Assembly (NCBI RefSeq): GCF_022965805.1
Contig: NW_027331395.1
Span: 62,001 to 126,000, forward strand
DNA length: 64,000 nucleotides
Direction: 5' to 3'
Origin: Primulina eburnea
Taxonomy: Eukaryota; Streptophyta; Magnoliopsida; Lamiales; Gesneriaceae
A program made the position numbers and the translations under genes. Positions 1 through 11,086 of this stretch are shown here, in pieces (the first letter of the stretch is position 1; each line of letters opens with the position of its first letter). The notes under the pieces are model-generated. The model was not told the DNA's origin and searched no databases. It saw nothing but the letters and a program-made list of their open reading frames with translations.

Positions 1-600
1 CGAGATTGAGATTTACAGAGCCTACACGGACCCGTACATGGAGGTGAGCACGGGGTCCGTGTCCCTTGTTCCGGCTGAAGTTGTTATCCGAGTGTACACG
101 GACCCGGACACGGAGGCACACACGGAGTCCGTGTCCTAGAGTTTTGGCCGAGAAAAATTACCTTTTCTAGAGTTTTTATTATTTTGGGAGACTAGATTTT
201 TGATATTTTTCTTTATTATAATGTATTTGGACGAAATTCAAGACACAATACACATATTATTTTGAGTTTATCAAACTTGTGAGAATTTTCTCTCAACTTT
301 TCAAAGCTTTTAGCTTTGTTAAATCAAATCAAACTTATCAAAGTTTTTAACTTTGTGGCGTTTGTCGATCGATTTTCACGAGGGTTGCCAAGGGCGGGTT
401 CTTTGGAGGTTCTCTTGAAACGCGATTGTTTCTCTCGTTGATTATTTGTTGCTAAACTCTTGCTAGTTTAGAGGTGAATATCACACAATACTTGAATCAA
501 AAGATTGGGAAAACACACGCGTCTTGTTATTGTAATTGAATAGAGGGTGCGATTCACTTTTAATCGTGTTTGCTATTTATTCGTATCAAGATTCACGTCA
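1..600 (+). repeat. Partial LTR of element G (first copy)
   Basis: This is the 3' part of a long terminal repeat, cut by the window start. It matches the end of the LTR at 14717-15523 and ends in CA, two bases before a tRNA-Met primer binding site, which fixes its right border. It opens inside the GC-rich ACACGGACC hairpin repeats found in the U3 of this LTR. The same stretch occurs a third time, with many small deletions, at about 7084-7665. Confidence 0.85.
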
Positions 601-602
601 TT

Positions 603-614
603 TGGTATCAGAGC
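603..614 (+). promoter_or_regulatory. Primer binding site, initiator tRNA-Met type
   Basis: TGGTATCAGAGC follows the LTR end after two bases. This 12-mer is complementary to the 3' end of plant initiator tRNA-Met, the usual primer for minus-strand DNA synthesis in plant LTR retrotransposons. It shows that this copy of G reads on the plus strand. Confidence 0.9.
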
Positions 615-727
615 TCAAGGTTTTTTATTCAAGTAAGAGTATCCATTCAATTCTTCGTAGGATTTTCAATACCGATTTTCGTGTAGCGATTTCTACGTTG
701 TTGTTGAATCAAAAAAAAAAATCGCGA

Positions 728-929
728 TTACTGTTCATCGCCGGAGTTACTATTCATCGTCACCGAAACTACAGTTCACGACACTGTTCATGCCGGAGTT
801 ACTGTTCATCTGGGAAATTACTGTTCATAATTTCGGAAATCACTGTTCATCGACGGAGTACTGTTCATTGACGGAATAACTGTTCATGCCGGATTTACTG
901 TTCACGGTACTGTGGCGTACTGTTCACCC
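728..929 (+). repeat. Leader repeat, about 11 copies of ACTGTTCAT
   Basis: About eleven imperfect copies of (T/C)ACTGTTCAT, spaced 10-25 bases and separated by variants of CGCCGGAGT, lie between the primer site and the gag start. The same block is at 7794-7996. It lies in the untranslated leader; function unknown. Confidence 0.75.
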
Positions 930-949
930 GAAAAAAAAAAAGGTGCAAT

Positions 950-1070
950 ATGCTTGATCGTGAGTTTCAGTCATTGCGGGTAGAATTTGGAAGAAGAATG
1001 GAGGAAAAATTTAAACATATGCGTGAAAAGTATGGGCGAGTGGATGAGATTGGAAGGATGGGTAAAGAAG
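950..1070 (+). pseudogene. gag-like 5' fragment of element G (first copy)
   Basis: An ATG at 950, the first after the leader repeats, opens a frame of 40 codons plus one base that begins MLDREFQSL and is rich in Arg, Glu and Lys. It is cut at 1070 by the LTR of element E. The rest of the gene lies beyond E at 14085 onward and continues in the same frame. I recognise no domain in this N-terminal piece; it is called gag-like because of its place after the primer site and the zinc knuckle encoded downstream. Identical sequence is at 8017-8137. Confidence 0.6.
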
Positions 1071-1361
1071 TGTGGGGACCCGGACGCTAATCATTTTCTT
1101 AATCATCGTTGGGATTTAATTATCAATTAAGATAAAACAGGGTCTAAAAATTTTTCTTTTTAATATACAATAGCGGAAGGTAATGGAATCTAAATACTAC
1201 ACATATCTGTATAAAATACATTTCAGTATTAAAAGTACAATACTCTAATCTAAAGTTCCACTACTAAAGTCAAGTAATAAAACCAAGTCTACTATAAGTC
1301 CGGAATCACCACGCTATACTCGTCTTCTCTCATCATCTTCTTGACCCTGATCCTGCCCCAC

Positions 1362-2085
1362 CTGTCGTCATGCACACATACAAAACAAGACGACAGCCGG
1401 ATAACTCCGGTGAGAAATAAATCCCAGTATAAAACATGGTAAACATGTATATACATAAAATAATTCATGAAACATGCTGTTACGAATAAAATCAAACATT
1501 AGATTTCATAAGCTATGAAATCTAATCACAACAAGCATGCACTTCAAATCTGCTAAACATGCATATAACCAATCTAAATCATAAAAACATGCTAGCACAA
1601 CTGGAAGCAATAATGATGGGTCCCATGATCTAGGAGCCATATCCATATAAGCATGCAGTCCTAATCGAATCATGTCTAGACTCGACTCAACTATAACTCT
1701 AGGGATCCCGGTGTGAATAAGACGTCACTGGCTGTCACCTACCCTACCAATCGAGGTGCTGTACGTCTTATTCCTAGACTTCGGTCCAAGCTGTATCGAC
1801 GGCTGGCAATAGGAGTAATGCCTACTCCTAAGCTGAGATACACCGAACGTCTAGAAGTCTGACAATGACTGTCAAGACTTTCCTATCTTAAATGCAATGA
1901 ATAGAAATCTGTAAACAAAGCATAATCATATTCATAGCTGAATATGACAATAATCTCATACATATGAATACAATTCTATAATCAACGCATAAACATAATA
2001 AAATATAGACAACAGTCTAGTATGTGATTTTGTTGGGAAACTCAAATGAGATTTCATTTGAGTTGGGACTTCCCGAATATCACAT
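1362..2085 (-). other. Covarying inverted repeats in the transcribed LTR (E)
   Basis: Three inverted repeats lie downstream of the TATA box. (1) CTGTCGTC at 1362-1369 pairs with GACGACAG at 1389-1396, followed by a CCGGA/TCCGG hairpin. (2) GAATAAGACGT at 1715-1725 pairs with ACGTCTTATTC at 1763-1773. (3) At 2022-2085, ACTCAAATGA/TCATTTGAGT is nested inside GGGAA/TTCCC and ATGTGAT/ATCACAT. Related LTRs keep the pairing while changing bases, which points to RNA structure in the element leader. Confidence 0.65.
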
Positions 2086-2783
2086 GAATTATACCTTTGT
2101 CTTCCTGATCTGATGAAGACGACGTCTCGAAGTCGAACTTGTCCATATCTGATCTGAAATGACAATAACCAATACACTGTATCAATGTGTAGCTCAAAAC
2201 ACAATCTGTTCTGATCAATACCCAATTTAGTACAAAATCTGATCACATCAACAATATCACGAGTAACAGAAACCAATATTGAATCTGATCAATCTGTACC
2301 AACTGATGTTTAGACGGCATAACAATACAGTCTTGTAACTCTGTCAGTCTTAACATCACAATTATAATACCAGAAGTCCTAATAAATCTCAGTACAATCT
2401 ATAACTTCAGTATCTGTACACTTTCACATGAATAACAGCATAATTCTGATAGCAATCTCAATCAAATCGACTCTAAAAGTCATAACAATTCCATAAACAA
2501 TCTGTTTCTAAATCTGACTTCGATTCTACAATATCTACGGTAGCAGAAATACCATATCTGAATCATATTCAATTCTAACAACATCATAAATCAAATCTGC
2601 CTAAACGTAATAAAACTTACGTCCTTGTGTAGCTCGTAGCGAGAGGAGTTCAGAACTGAAATCGGATTCAAATTCAGATAAACGATTTGCTCGTAAATTA
2701 AATTTTAAATGAAGAACAACGCTTTCCCCCCTACCCTCTCGATTTCCTTTTGCTTATTCTGAATGAGAAATTCGATTTTTATA

Positions 2784-2797
2784 CATATATATATACA
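2784..2797 (-). promoter_or_regulatory. LTR TATA box (E, first copy)
   Basis: An alternating TATATATATA tract on the minus strand sits just downstream, in element sense, of the palindrome cluster and of a CATGCATG (RY-like) site at 2801-2808. Its position about 460 bp inside the U3 end suits a core promoter for the element transcript. Confidence 0.6.
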
Positions 2798-2844
2798 TTT
2801 CATGCATGCAGGGCAAGTGGCATACTTCTTCACGCAGCACGTCT

Positions 2845-3083
2845 CGCGCATATGCGCGGTCACTACTCGCGCATATGCACGAGACCTACTGTCTCGGCGA
2901 AAGTACTACTCGCGCATATGCGCCATTCTTTCCGCGCATATGCGCCACCCCTTCTGGCCCTCCCACGCATATGCGCCACTCAACTCGCGCATATGCGCCA
3001 AGGCTTCTGTAGGTGTCGCGCATATGCGCGCCTGTCTTCGCGCATGTGCGCCAACCCTACTGTGATTCTCGCGCATGTGCGCC
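2845..3083 (-). repeat. Cluster of GCGCATATGCGC palindromes in U3
   Basis: There are nine copies of the self-complementary 12-mer GCGCATATGCGC or one-base variants (last two GCGCATGTGCGC), spaced about 15-40 bp with unrelated spacers. The cluster lies immediately upstream of the TATA box in element sense. Its GC content contrasts sharply with the AT-rich LTR around it. It recurs at 9913-10157 and 13647-13908. Confidence 0.9.
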
Positions 3084-3254
3084 AACACATTAATTTACAC
3101 ACACAATTTACACCTTTCACATGTGTTCTAATCCGATCCGTTCCGTCTATAATCATCTCGCTTAATTCTATAAATCATTTCAGATTAATCTTTGATTACA
3201 GTAATCATATCCAAATCATTCCAGATTACGGTAATTAAATTCTCGGGCATTACA

Positions 3255-3268
3255 TTTCTCCCCTCTTA
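3255..3268 (-). promoter_or_regulatory. Polypurine tract of element E (first copy)
   Basis: On the minus strand a purine run of the AAGAGGGGAGAAA type directly abuts the LTR. It is preceded by the CGAGGACGAACTCAGATCT context typical of plant chromoviruses just before the 3' LTR. This sets the element on the minus strand. Confidence 0.85.
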
Positions 3269-5420
3269 GATCTGAGTTCGTCCTCGAACTCACCAATCAT
3301 CAAACCAAATCTATCAGAAGAACTGTATAACAGAGTTTAACATCCAAACTCATTTCACTAGCCGAATCAATCCTATATTACTGGCTATACAATACCCATA
3401 TACTGGCTATACAATACCCGTATATGCCAATTGCAATGCATAACAAAGCAATACCACCTGTAGTTGTTATTCCATCTGTTTATTCCAATTAAGGACATAT
3501 TCCATCTTCGGCTCCAAATACCAATCGTCATCATCCGACATTGGTTTCCTAATTCATTCTGCACTAGAGTTCTATCAATATCTTTCAATATCTGACTACT
3601 ACACGCTGACTACCTGTCAATCTGTAACAATTCTGAGAGAAACAAAAACTTATGATATAATCTACCACAAGTGCAAACTTCACCACAATCACAATCTGAT
3701 ATCCTCTAAGGCAGTATTCTAATCCATCTGATTAGTTCTTGAACATCGACCTATGTCCGCTAGTTCTGTTTGTACGAAATCTGGTACAACTGCTAGGTCT
3801 AGATTGAGAAATCTGTCAATCCTAATCATATTAGATCATAAGTTGTAGAAATGACGGTACTTTCATATCGAAAGCCATACTCCCATTTCTTCCAACCTTA
3901 CAACATAAATTGCTGTCCCAACTGATCTTATCTGTCTATACCAACACTATCTATTCGAATAGCATACATTCTGAACCATCTGAATGAAACTGAATCCCTT
4001 ACTGTGCATTTCTGACACTACCTGTGGCTTCAGCTTCGAACTATCCGGTATAAACAACCAGTTAATAACATAAAATAAATAAGAAATACCTACCTGGTAT
4101 TCGGCTCTGACTATCAATACCAAAAGCTGTAACAATTCTGAAACATTCTGATATAACACGATAATCGGTCTTATACAAAACACAAATTACATAGCCGTTA
4201 TACTGATCTGATCAACAAAATACAGTTCTGAACATTCTGATTACATTTCTGAACTGTTTACACTAGTCTGCATCACACACTGACTCCCAATAACATCAAA
4301 TTCTGAATAGAAAGAACCTATACAGATCTAGTGAGTTTAAGAAAACTCATACATAATAGATTCTGGCTGGCTGACTAATCTTCATACTGCCCAGATCAAC
4401 TGCTATATCTTATCTGCAAATAGAATATACTCCCAACCAATATAAGATGTCTCAAATACTGATTTAGAATCATAACAATACTCAGCAGACAAAATCAACA
4501 CAAGAATAAGATAATCCGAATAAAATAATCTGTCCAAATTAGATAAGAAAGTTCTGACATATCTGACATTCTGTTAATTCTGACATACTGATACCGCATA
4601 ATCTGAATATAAACCTGTATCAATAACTGCATTCGGATCCATACCTGACCCATTGCTGTATGCAATAATCACAGTTCTCGGAATATTTAACCCAGTCTTC
4701 AAATATTTAATATAAACAATCAGATGCTGTGGATATATCCCGGAATCATAGATATAACAAGCATAATTCTTCAAAATACCCCTGAACATATAATCTGTCA
4801 ATCTAGAAACAGAACTAAAATGTCTTCAAGAGAAATACACAATCAACTGGATTCTTTAGCCCATACTGTAATCTGTCAATTCTTTCAATTCTTTTCTGAT
4901 AGAGAACCCATCTGACATCTTATCTAAGCAAACACTAGTCAATTATGATATTACTATCAAATTTTAGGCTCGATTTCAGTGGATCTACTGAATACATAAG
5001 GATACCATCTGTTCCTTTTTGTAATAATCGAGTCCTAAATCCTAAACTTTTCTAAGGACTTCTGAATCTAAAATCCTCATTTATCAACTAAATCTGGTCG
5101 TACTTTTACTATTTCTGGAACACATGCTACGACATTTCAGTACTTGTTTAGCATTATATATCCATACTGAGATCGAAATCATATAACACAAGTACATCAT
5201 AATCTAACCCAATCCCGGGTTCACCTCACTGTAGTATATAACATGTCACAGAAATCTCTGATATCAACATATTCCTCCAAACAGTAAGGAAATCAATACT
5301 ACAGCACAAACAGACCCCATAAAGATAGCATATCACCATGCTACTCAATCACAGATACTCATGGAGAATGCATTAGTATATATCAATACATCTGCAATAT
5401 AATCATAAAGAATAGTACCT
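3269..5420 (-). pseudogene. Eroded Tekay pol region (E, first copy)
   Basis: There is no long open frame here, but in the order integrase to protease this stretch shows remnants collinear with the pol of element C at 59914-61929. Examples are the ACGGTACTTTC...CCCATTTCT block near 3850-3890, matching the first catalytic Asp region of integrase, and the TGTGCATTTCTGAC...CCTGGTATTCGG block near 4000-4110, matching the zone between RNase H and integrase. It is about 2.2 kb long, much shorter than an intact pol. The same eroded layout is seen in F, A and B, so the decay was inherited and did not happen separately in each copy. It cannot encode enzymes. Confidence 0.7.
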
Positions 5421-5992
5421 GTTGTAGTTTCTGGGTTTGTTTCTCACGCATTGCCACCCGATGGTCCTGCTCCCTGGAATCTTTGTGAACCCTTCCGAGG
5501 ACATACTCTAGCAAAATGCCCATGTTGTCCGCAGAGATTGCATCTACCAGTCACTCCCTGGCATTGTTCGGTGGGGTGTCTCCCTCCACACCTAGCGCAA
5601 TAAACTCCAGTATAACTCGGACTGGACCCACTGGAACTGGAGGAACCACTGCCTAACTTCTGTGAACTGTTTCTTCCGAGCTTTCAGCAAATCTTGCTTT
5701 CCACTCGTACTGCCACTTTCGAATGTCGAAGGGGATTGTGGTGTCTGGGGTTGCTTCACACACAACCTTGCTAATTGTCGAATCAGACTCTCTTCTGCTC
5801 TCTTCGCTTTACTCAAGACATCAGCAAAGTGATAGGGTCGCTGTAGATTCATGAATGCAACTATCTCCGAATTCAATCCTCTAATGAATTAATTCACTAC
5901 AGCTTCATCATCCCTAGCCATATGAGGAGCAAACGTAACAGAGTAGAAAATTTAGCAGCATAATCATCAATATTCAATTGACCTTGACGTAC
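5421..5992 (-). pseudogene. Frameshifted gag of element E (first copy)
   Basis: This is the C-terminal half of a Ty3/gypsy gag. From the N-terminal side it shows the end of the retrotransposon gag domain (FSTLL and RGLNSEIVAFMN segments), a Ser-rich linker, and two zinc-knuckle-like motifs, CARCGGRHPTEQC and CNLCGQHGHFARVC. The reading is broken by a one-base loss and an in-frame TAA within the gag domain, and by another shift near the Ser-rich linker. The N-terminal part is missing because the assembly gap starts at 5993. The intact relative is at 56171-57016. Confidence 0.8.
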
Positions 5993-6017
5993 NNNNNNNN
6001 NNNNNNNNNNNNNNNNN
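5993..6017. other. Assembly gap (25 N)
   Basis: A run of 25 undetermined bases. A short fixed-size N run usually marks a join of unknown true length. Sequence to its left is duplicated further right, and sequence to its right is rich in single-base deletions compared with the cleaner satellite copies. Confidence 0.98.
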
Positions 6018-6873
6018 CGATGATGCTTCAAACAGATGGGGTTTGTTCTTTAGAGATCGTTAGTTGACATGGCAGGACTAGGACTATTTCTTCTGATCGC
6101 GATGTGTAAATTCTTGATTTACTTGTTTGGATTATGAATACATTATGGGTTAAACTTGGCACAAACAAAATGGTTGTTTCTACTACTTGTCATCCTCAAC
6201 AGATGACAAACTGAAGTTGTCGATAGAACTTTGGGAACACTTTTGCGTGCTTCTTAAAAAGAACTTGGATTGACATTTCATGGACTTTATTTTGGGGTTG
6301 CCTAGGACTAGAAAGGGAGGGATTCTATTTTCGTTGTTGTGTATAGATTCTCTAAGATGGCACCATTTTATAGCTTGTCATAAAACGATGATGCTTTCAT
6401 ACATTGCGGATTTGTTCTTTAGAGAAGTCGTTAGGTTGCATGGCATGACTAGGACTATTGCTTCTGATCGCTGTTTAAATTCTTGAGTTTACTTTTGGAA
6501 TACTTTATGGGTTAACTGGCACAAAATTGTTGTTTTCTACTTGTCATCCTCAATAGATGGACAAACTGAAGTTGTCAATAGAACTTGGGAACACTTTTGC
6601 ATGCTATTCTTAAAAAGAACTTGGATTGACATTTCTATGGACTTTATTTTGGGGTTGCCTAGGACTAAGAAAGGGAGGGATTCTACTTTTCGTGTTGTGG
6701 ACAGATTCTCTAAGATGACACATTTTATAATTTGTCATAACACCGATGCTGCTTCCAAAACAATGCGGATTGTTCTTTAGAGAAGTCGTTAGGTTGCAGG
6801 AATGACTAGGACTATGGCTCGGATCGCGATGTTAAATCTTGAGTTACTTTGGAATACTTAGGGGGTAAACTTG
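6018..6873 (+). repeat. Integrase satellite, error-rich left end
   Basis: Just over two units of the 364-bp integrase-derived repeat are recognisable from phrases such as [13 protein letters not shown] and CHKTD, but broken by many one- to three-base deletions not seen in the main array. It ends at 6869-6873 with ACTTG, the left target duplication of element G. After G, the array resumes at 15524 at the matching point of the unit. Confidence 0.85.
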
Positions 6874-7665
6874 TGACAATGAATCTACCGCCACACATGA
6901 GTTTCAAACCAATCATCCCGAAGGACGCTTGAAGATGTTGATGTTGCCCTTCATCCAACCAATGAGGCTTGGAAACAAGGCTCGAGGGGGTCGGGTTGCA
7001 TCACAATACAAGTAGAAGCTGACCGAGGCTACACGGACGTGTACACGGACCTGTACACGGGGTTCGTGTCTCATACATTCGAGTGAGATTTACAGAGCCA
7101 ACGGACCCGTCATGGAGTGGCACGGTCGTCGTCCCTTGTTCCTGAAGTGTTATCACGAGTGTAAACGGACCCGGACACGAGGCACACCAGGATGTCCGTT
7201 CCGGATTTTTGGCCGGACACAAAACCTTTCTAGAGTTTTATTTTGGGAGACTAGATTTTGATATTTTTTTTTTCTTTAATTATAATGTAGTTGGACGAAA
7301 TTCAAGACACAATACACATATTATTTTGAGTTTATCAAACTTGTGAGAATTTTCTCTCAACTTTTCAAAGCTTTTAGCTTTGTTAAATCAAATCAAACTT
7401 ATCAAAGTTTTTAACTTTGTGGCGTTTGTCGATCGATTTTCACGAGGGTTGCCAAGGGCGGGTTCTTTGGAGGTTCTCTTGAAACGCGATTGTTTCTCTC
7501 GTTGATTATTTGTTGCTAAACTCTTGCTAGTTTAGAGGTGAATATCACACAATACTTGAATCAAAAGATTGGGAAAAACACACGCGTCTTGTTATTGTAA
7601 TTGAATAGAGGGTGCGATTCACTTTTAATCGTGTTTGCTATTTATTCGTATCAAGATTCACGTCA
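6874..7665 (+). repeat. 5' LTR of element G
   Basis: It starts TGACAATGAATC directly after the ACTTG duplication and ends CA two bases before the primer site. It is 792 bp against 807 bp for the 3' LTR. The difference comes mostly from small deletions in the first 350 bases, the stretch nearest the assembly gap, where read quality seems poor. Confidence 0.88.
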
Positions 7666-7667
7666 TT

Positions 7668-7679
7668 TGGTATCAGAGC
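7668..7679 (+). promoter_or_regulatory. Primer binding site of element G
   Basis: TGGTATCAGAGC, a perfect initiator tRNA-Met complement, lies two bases after the LTR end. Confidence 0.9.
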
Positions 7680-7793
7680 TCAAGGTTTTTTATTCAAGTA
7701 AGAGTATCCATTCAATTCTTCGTAGGATTTTCAATACCGATTTTCGTGTAGCGATTTCTACGTTGTTGTTGAATCAAAAAAAAAAAATCGCGA

Positions 7794-7996
7794 TTACTGT
7801 TCATCGCCGGAGTTACTATTCATCGTCACCGAAACTACAGTTCACGACACTGTTCATGCCGGGAGTTACTGTTCATCTGGGAAATTACTGTTCATAATTT
7901 CGGAAATCACTGTTCATCGACGGAGTACTGTTCATTGACGGAATAACTGTTCATGCCGGATTTACTGTTCACGGTACTGTGGCGTACTGTTCACCC
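7794..7996 (+). repeat. ACTGTTCAT leader repeat of element G
   Basis: Same block as at 728-929, with about eleven imperfect ACTGTTCAT copies between primer site and gag start. It is followed by an A-rich run just before the ATG. Confidence 0.75.
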
Positions 7997-8016
7997 GAAA
8001 AAAAAAAAGGTGCAAT

Positions 8017-8137
8017 ATGCTTGATCGTGAGTTTCAGTCATTGCGGGTAGAATTTGGAAGAAGAATGGAGGAAAAATTTAAACATATGCGTGAAAAGTAT
8101 GGGCGAGTGGATGAGATTGGAAGGATGGGTAAAGAAG
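8017..8137 (+). pseudogene. gag-like 5' part of element G, split by element E
   Basis: The first 40 codons plus one base of the G reading frame begin MLDREFQSL and are rich in charged residues. The frame is interrupted at the AGAAG target site of element E (8133-8137). With E and one copy of the duplication left out, the frame continues without a shift into 14085 and reaches the zinc knuckle. The start is the first ATG after the leader repeats. No named domain is visible in this part. Confidence 0.65.
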
Positions 8138-10330
8138 TGTGGGGACCCGGACGCTAATCATTTTCTTAATCATCGTTGGGATTTAATTATCAATTAAGAT
8201 AAAACAGGGTCTAAAAATTTTTCTTTTTAATATACAATAGCGGAAGGTAATGGAATCTAAATACTACACATATCTGTATAAAATACATTTCAGTATTAAA
8301 AGTACAATACTCTAATCTAAAGTTCCACTACTAAAGTCAAGTAATAAAACCAAGTCTACTATAAGTCCGGAATCACCACGCTATACTCGTCTTCTCTCAT
8401 CATCTTCTTGACCCTGATCCTGCCCCACCTGTCGTCATGCACACATACAAAACAAGACGACAGCCGGATAACTCCGGTGAGAAATAAATCCCAGTATAAA
8501 ACATGGTAAACATGTATATACATAAAATAATTCATGAAACATGCTGTTACGAATAAAATCAAACATTAGATTTCATAAGCTATGAAATCTAATCACAACA
8601 AGCATGCACTTCAAATCTGCTAAACATGCATATAACCAATCTAAATCATAAAAACATGCTAGCACAACTGGAAGCAATAATGATGGGTCCCATGATCTAG
8701 GAGCCATATCCATATAAGCATGCAGTCCTAATCGAATCATGTCTAGACTCGACTCAACTATAACTCTAGGGATCCCGGTGTGAATAAGACGTCACTGGCT
8801 GTCACCTACCCTACCAATCGAGGTGCTGTACGTCTTATTCCTAGACTTCGGTCCAAGCTGTATCGACGGCTGGCAATAGGAGTAATGCCTACTCCTAAGC
8901 TGAGATACACCGAACGTCTAGAAGTCTGACAATGACTGTCAAGACTTTCCTATCTTAAATGCAATGAATAGAAATCTGTAAACAAAGCATAATCATATTC
9001 ATAGCTGAATATGACAATAATCTCATACATATGAATACAATTCTATAATCAACGCATAAACATAATAAAATATAGACAACAGTCTAGTATGTGATTTTGT
9101 TGGGAAACTCAAATGAGATTTCATTTGAGTTGGGACTTCCCGAATATCACATGAATTATACCTTTGTCTTCCTGATCTGATGAAGACGACGTCTCGAAGT
9201 CGAACTTGTCCATATCTGATCTGAAATGACAATAACCAATACACTGTATCAATGTGTAGCTCAAAACACAATCTGTTCTGATCAATACCCAATTTAGTAC
9301 AAAATCTGATCACATCAACAATATCACGAGTAACAGAAACCAATATTGAATCTGATCAATCTGTACCAACTGATGTTTAGACGGCATAACAATACAGTCT
9401 TGTAACTCTGTCAGTCTTAACATCACAATTATAATACCAGAAGTCCTAATAAATCTCAGTACAATCTATAACTTCAGTATCTGTACACTTTCACATGAAT
9501 AACAGCATAATTCTGATAGCAATCTCAATCAAATCGACTCTAAAAGTCATAACAATTCCATAAACAATCTGTTTCTAAATCTGACTTCGATTCTACAATA
9601 TCTACGGTAGCAGAAATACCATATCTGAATCATATTCAATTCTAACAACATCATAAAATCAATCTTGCCTAAACGTAATAAAACTTACGTCCTTGTGTAG
9701 CTCGTAGCGAGAGGAGTTCAGAACTGAAATCGGATTCAAATTCAGATAAACGATTTGCTCGTAAATTAAATTTTAAAATGAAGAACACGCTTTCCCCCCT
9801 ACCCTCTCGATTTCCTTTTGCTTATTCTGAATGAGAAATTCGATTTTTATACATATATATATACATTTCATGCATGCAGGGCAAGTGGCATACTTCTTCA
9901 CGCAGCACGTCTCGCGCATATGCGCGGGTCACTACTCGCGCATATGCACGAGACCTACTGTCTCGCGCGGCGAAAGTACTACTCGCGCATATGCGCCATT
10001 CTTTCCGCGCATATGCGCCACCCCTTCTGGCCCTCCCACGCATATGCGCCACTCAACTCGCGCAATATGCGCCAAGGCTTCTGTAGGTGTCGCGCATATG
10101 CGCGCCTGTCTTCGCGCATGTGCGCCAACCCTACTGTGATTCTCGCGCATGTGCGCCAACACATTAATTTACACACACAATTTACACCCTTTCACATGTG
10201 TTCTAATCCGATCCGTTCGTCTATAATCATCCTCCGCTTAATTCTATAAATCATTTCAGATTAATCTTTGATTACAGTAATCATATCCAAATCATTCCAG
10301 ATTACGGTAATTAAATTCTCGGGCATTACA
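8138..10330 (-). repeat. 3' LTR of element E
   Basis: 2193 bp, TGTGGGGACCC to GGGCATTACA on the plus strand. It matches 1071-3254 almost base for base, apart from small indels near 9650-10220. It carries the CTGTCGTC/GACGACAG hairpin at 8429-8463 and the large inverted repeat at 9089-9152. Confidence 0.92.
9913..10157 (-). repeat. GCGCATATGCGC palindrome cluster
   Basis: Nine copies, as in the first LTR, but several have one- or two-base indels (for example CGCGCAATATGCGCC). It sits directly upstream of the TATA tract at about 9852-9864 in element sense. Confidence 0.88.
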
Positions 10331-10344
10331 TTTCTCCCCCTCTT
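10331..10344 (-). promoter_or_regulatory. Polypurine tract of element E
   Basis: The minus strand reads AAGAGGGGGAGAAA directly against the LTR border, preceded by the conserved CGAGGACGAACTCA context. Confidence 0.85.
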
Positions 10345-11086
10345 AGATATGAGTTCGTCCTCGACTCACCAATCATCAAACCAAATCTATCAGAAGAACT
10401 GTATAACAGAGTTTAACATCCAAACTCATTTCACTAGCCGAATCAATCCTATATTACTGGCTATACAATACCCATATACTGGCTATACAATACCCGTATA
10501 TGCCAATTGCAATGCATAACAAAGCAATACCACCTGTAGTTGTTATTCCATCTGTTTATTCCAATTAAGGACATATTCCATCTTCGGCTCCAAATACCAA
10601 TCGTCATCATCCCGACATTGGTTTCCTAATTCATTCTGCACTAGAGTTCTATCAATATCTTCAATATCTGACTACTACACGCTGACTACCTGTCAATCTG
10701 TAACAATTCTGAGAGAAACAAAAACTTATGATATAATCTACCACAAGTGCAAACTTCACCACAATCACAATCTGATATCCTCTAAGGCAGTATTCTAATC
10801 CATCTGATTAGTTCTTGAACATCGACCTATGTCCGCTAGTTCTGTTTGTACGAAATCTGGTACAACTGCTAGGCTAGATTGAAAATCTGTCAATCCTAAT
10901 CATATTAGATCATAAGTTGTAGAAATGACGGTACTTTCATATCGAAAGCCATACCCCCATTTCTTCCAACCTTACAACATAATTGCTGTCCCAACTGATC
11001 TTATCTGTCTTACCAACACTATCTATTCGAATAGCATACATTCTGAACCATCTGAATGAAACGAATCCCGTACTTGACTTAAATTC
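10345..11086 (-). pseudogene. Eroded pol remnant of element E
   Basis: This matches the first 740 bases of the eroded pol in the first copy (3269-4000), including the block related to the first catalytic Asp region of integrase near 10926-10965. No frame is open. At about 11066 the match to the first copy stops abruptly and gag sequence begins. Confidence 0.7.

Larger units (their letters stand above)
1071..3254 (-). repeat. LTR of element E (first copy)
   Basis: This is a 2184-bp LTR of a minus-strand Tekay-type element. It starts TGTGGGGACCC and ends GGGCATTACA, and a polypurine tract follows on the minus strand. The preceding five bases AGAAG (1066-1070) match the target duplication of the second copy. 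In element sense, U3 is on the right, with a palindrome cluster and TATA box, and the long R/U5 is on the left. A near-identical LTR is at 8138-10330 and a slightly more diverged one at 11870-14079. Confidence 0.92.

Noticed and set aside
603..614. Possible tRNA gene remnants at the TGGTATCAGAGC sites
   Set aside because: Only the 12 bases complementary to the tRNA 3' end are present, each next to an LTR border. This is the primer binding site and no cloverleaf can be formed.
1292..1495. Small frames repeated in every E LTR (also 8359-8562, 12088-12294, and 1956-2276 with its copies)
   Set aside because: They are conserved only because the LTRs are copies. They lie antisense or sense in the structured LTR leader, and there is no homologous frame in C, F or A/B.
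2845..3083. Regularly spaced short repeats with unique spacers that resemble a CRISPR array
   Set aside because: The repeat is a 12-14 bp palindrome with uneven spacers of about 15-40 bp, inside an LTR of a plant retrotransposon, with no cas genes. The same applies at 9913, 13647, 35984, 38420, 53199 and 59438.
2750..3238. Overlapping frames with repeated RICA, AHMR and AYAP words on both strands
   Set aside because: These are translations of the GCGCATATGCGC palindromes in different frames. They have no codon-use signal and lie in LTR promoter sequence.
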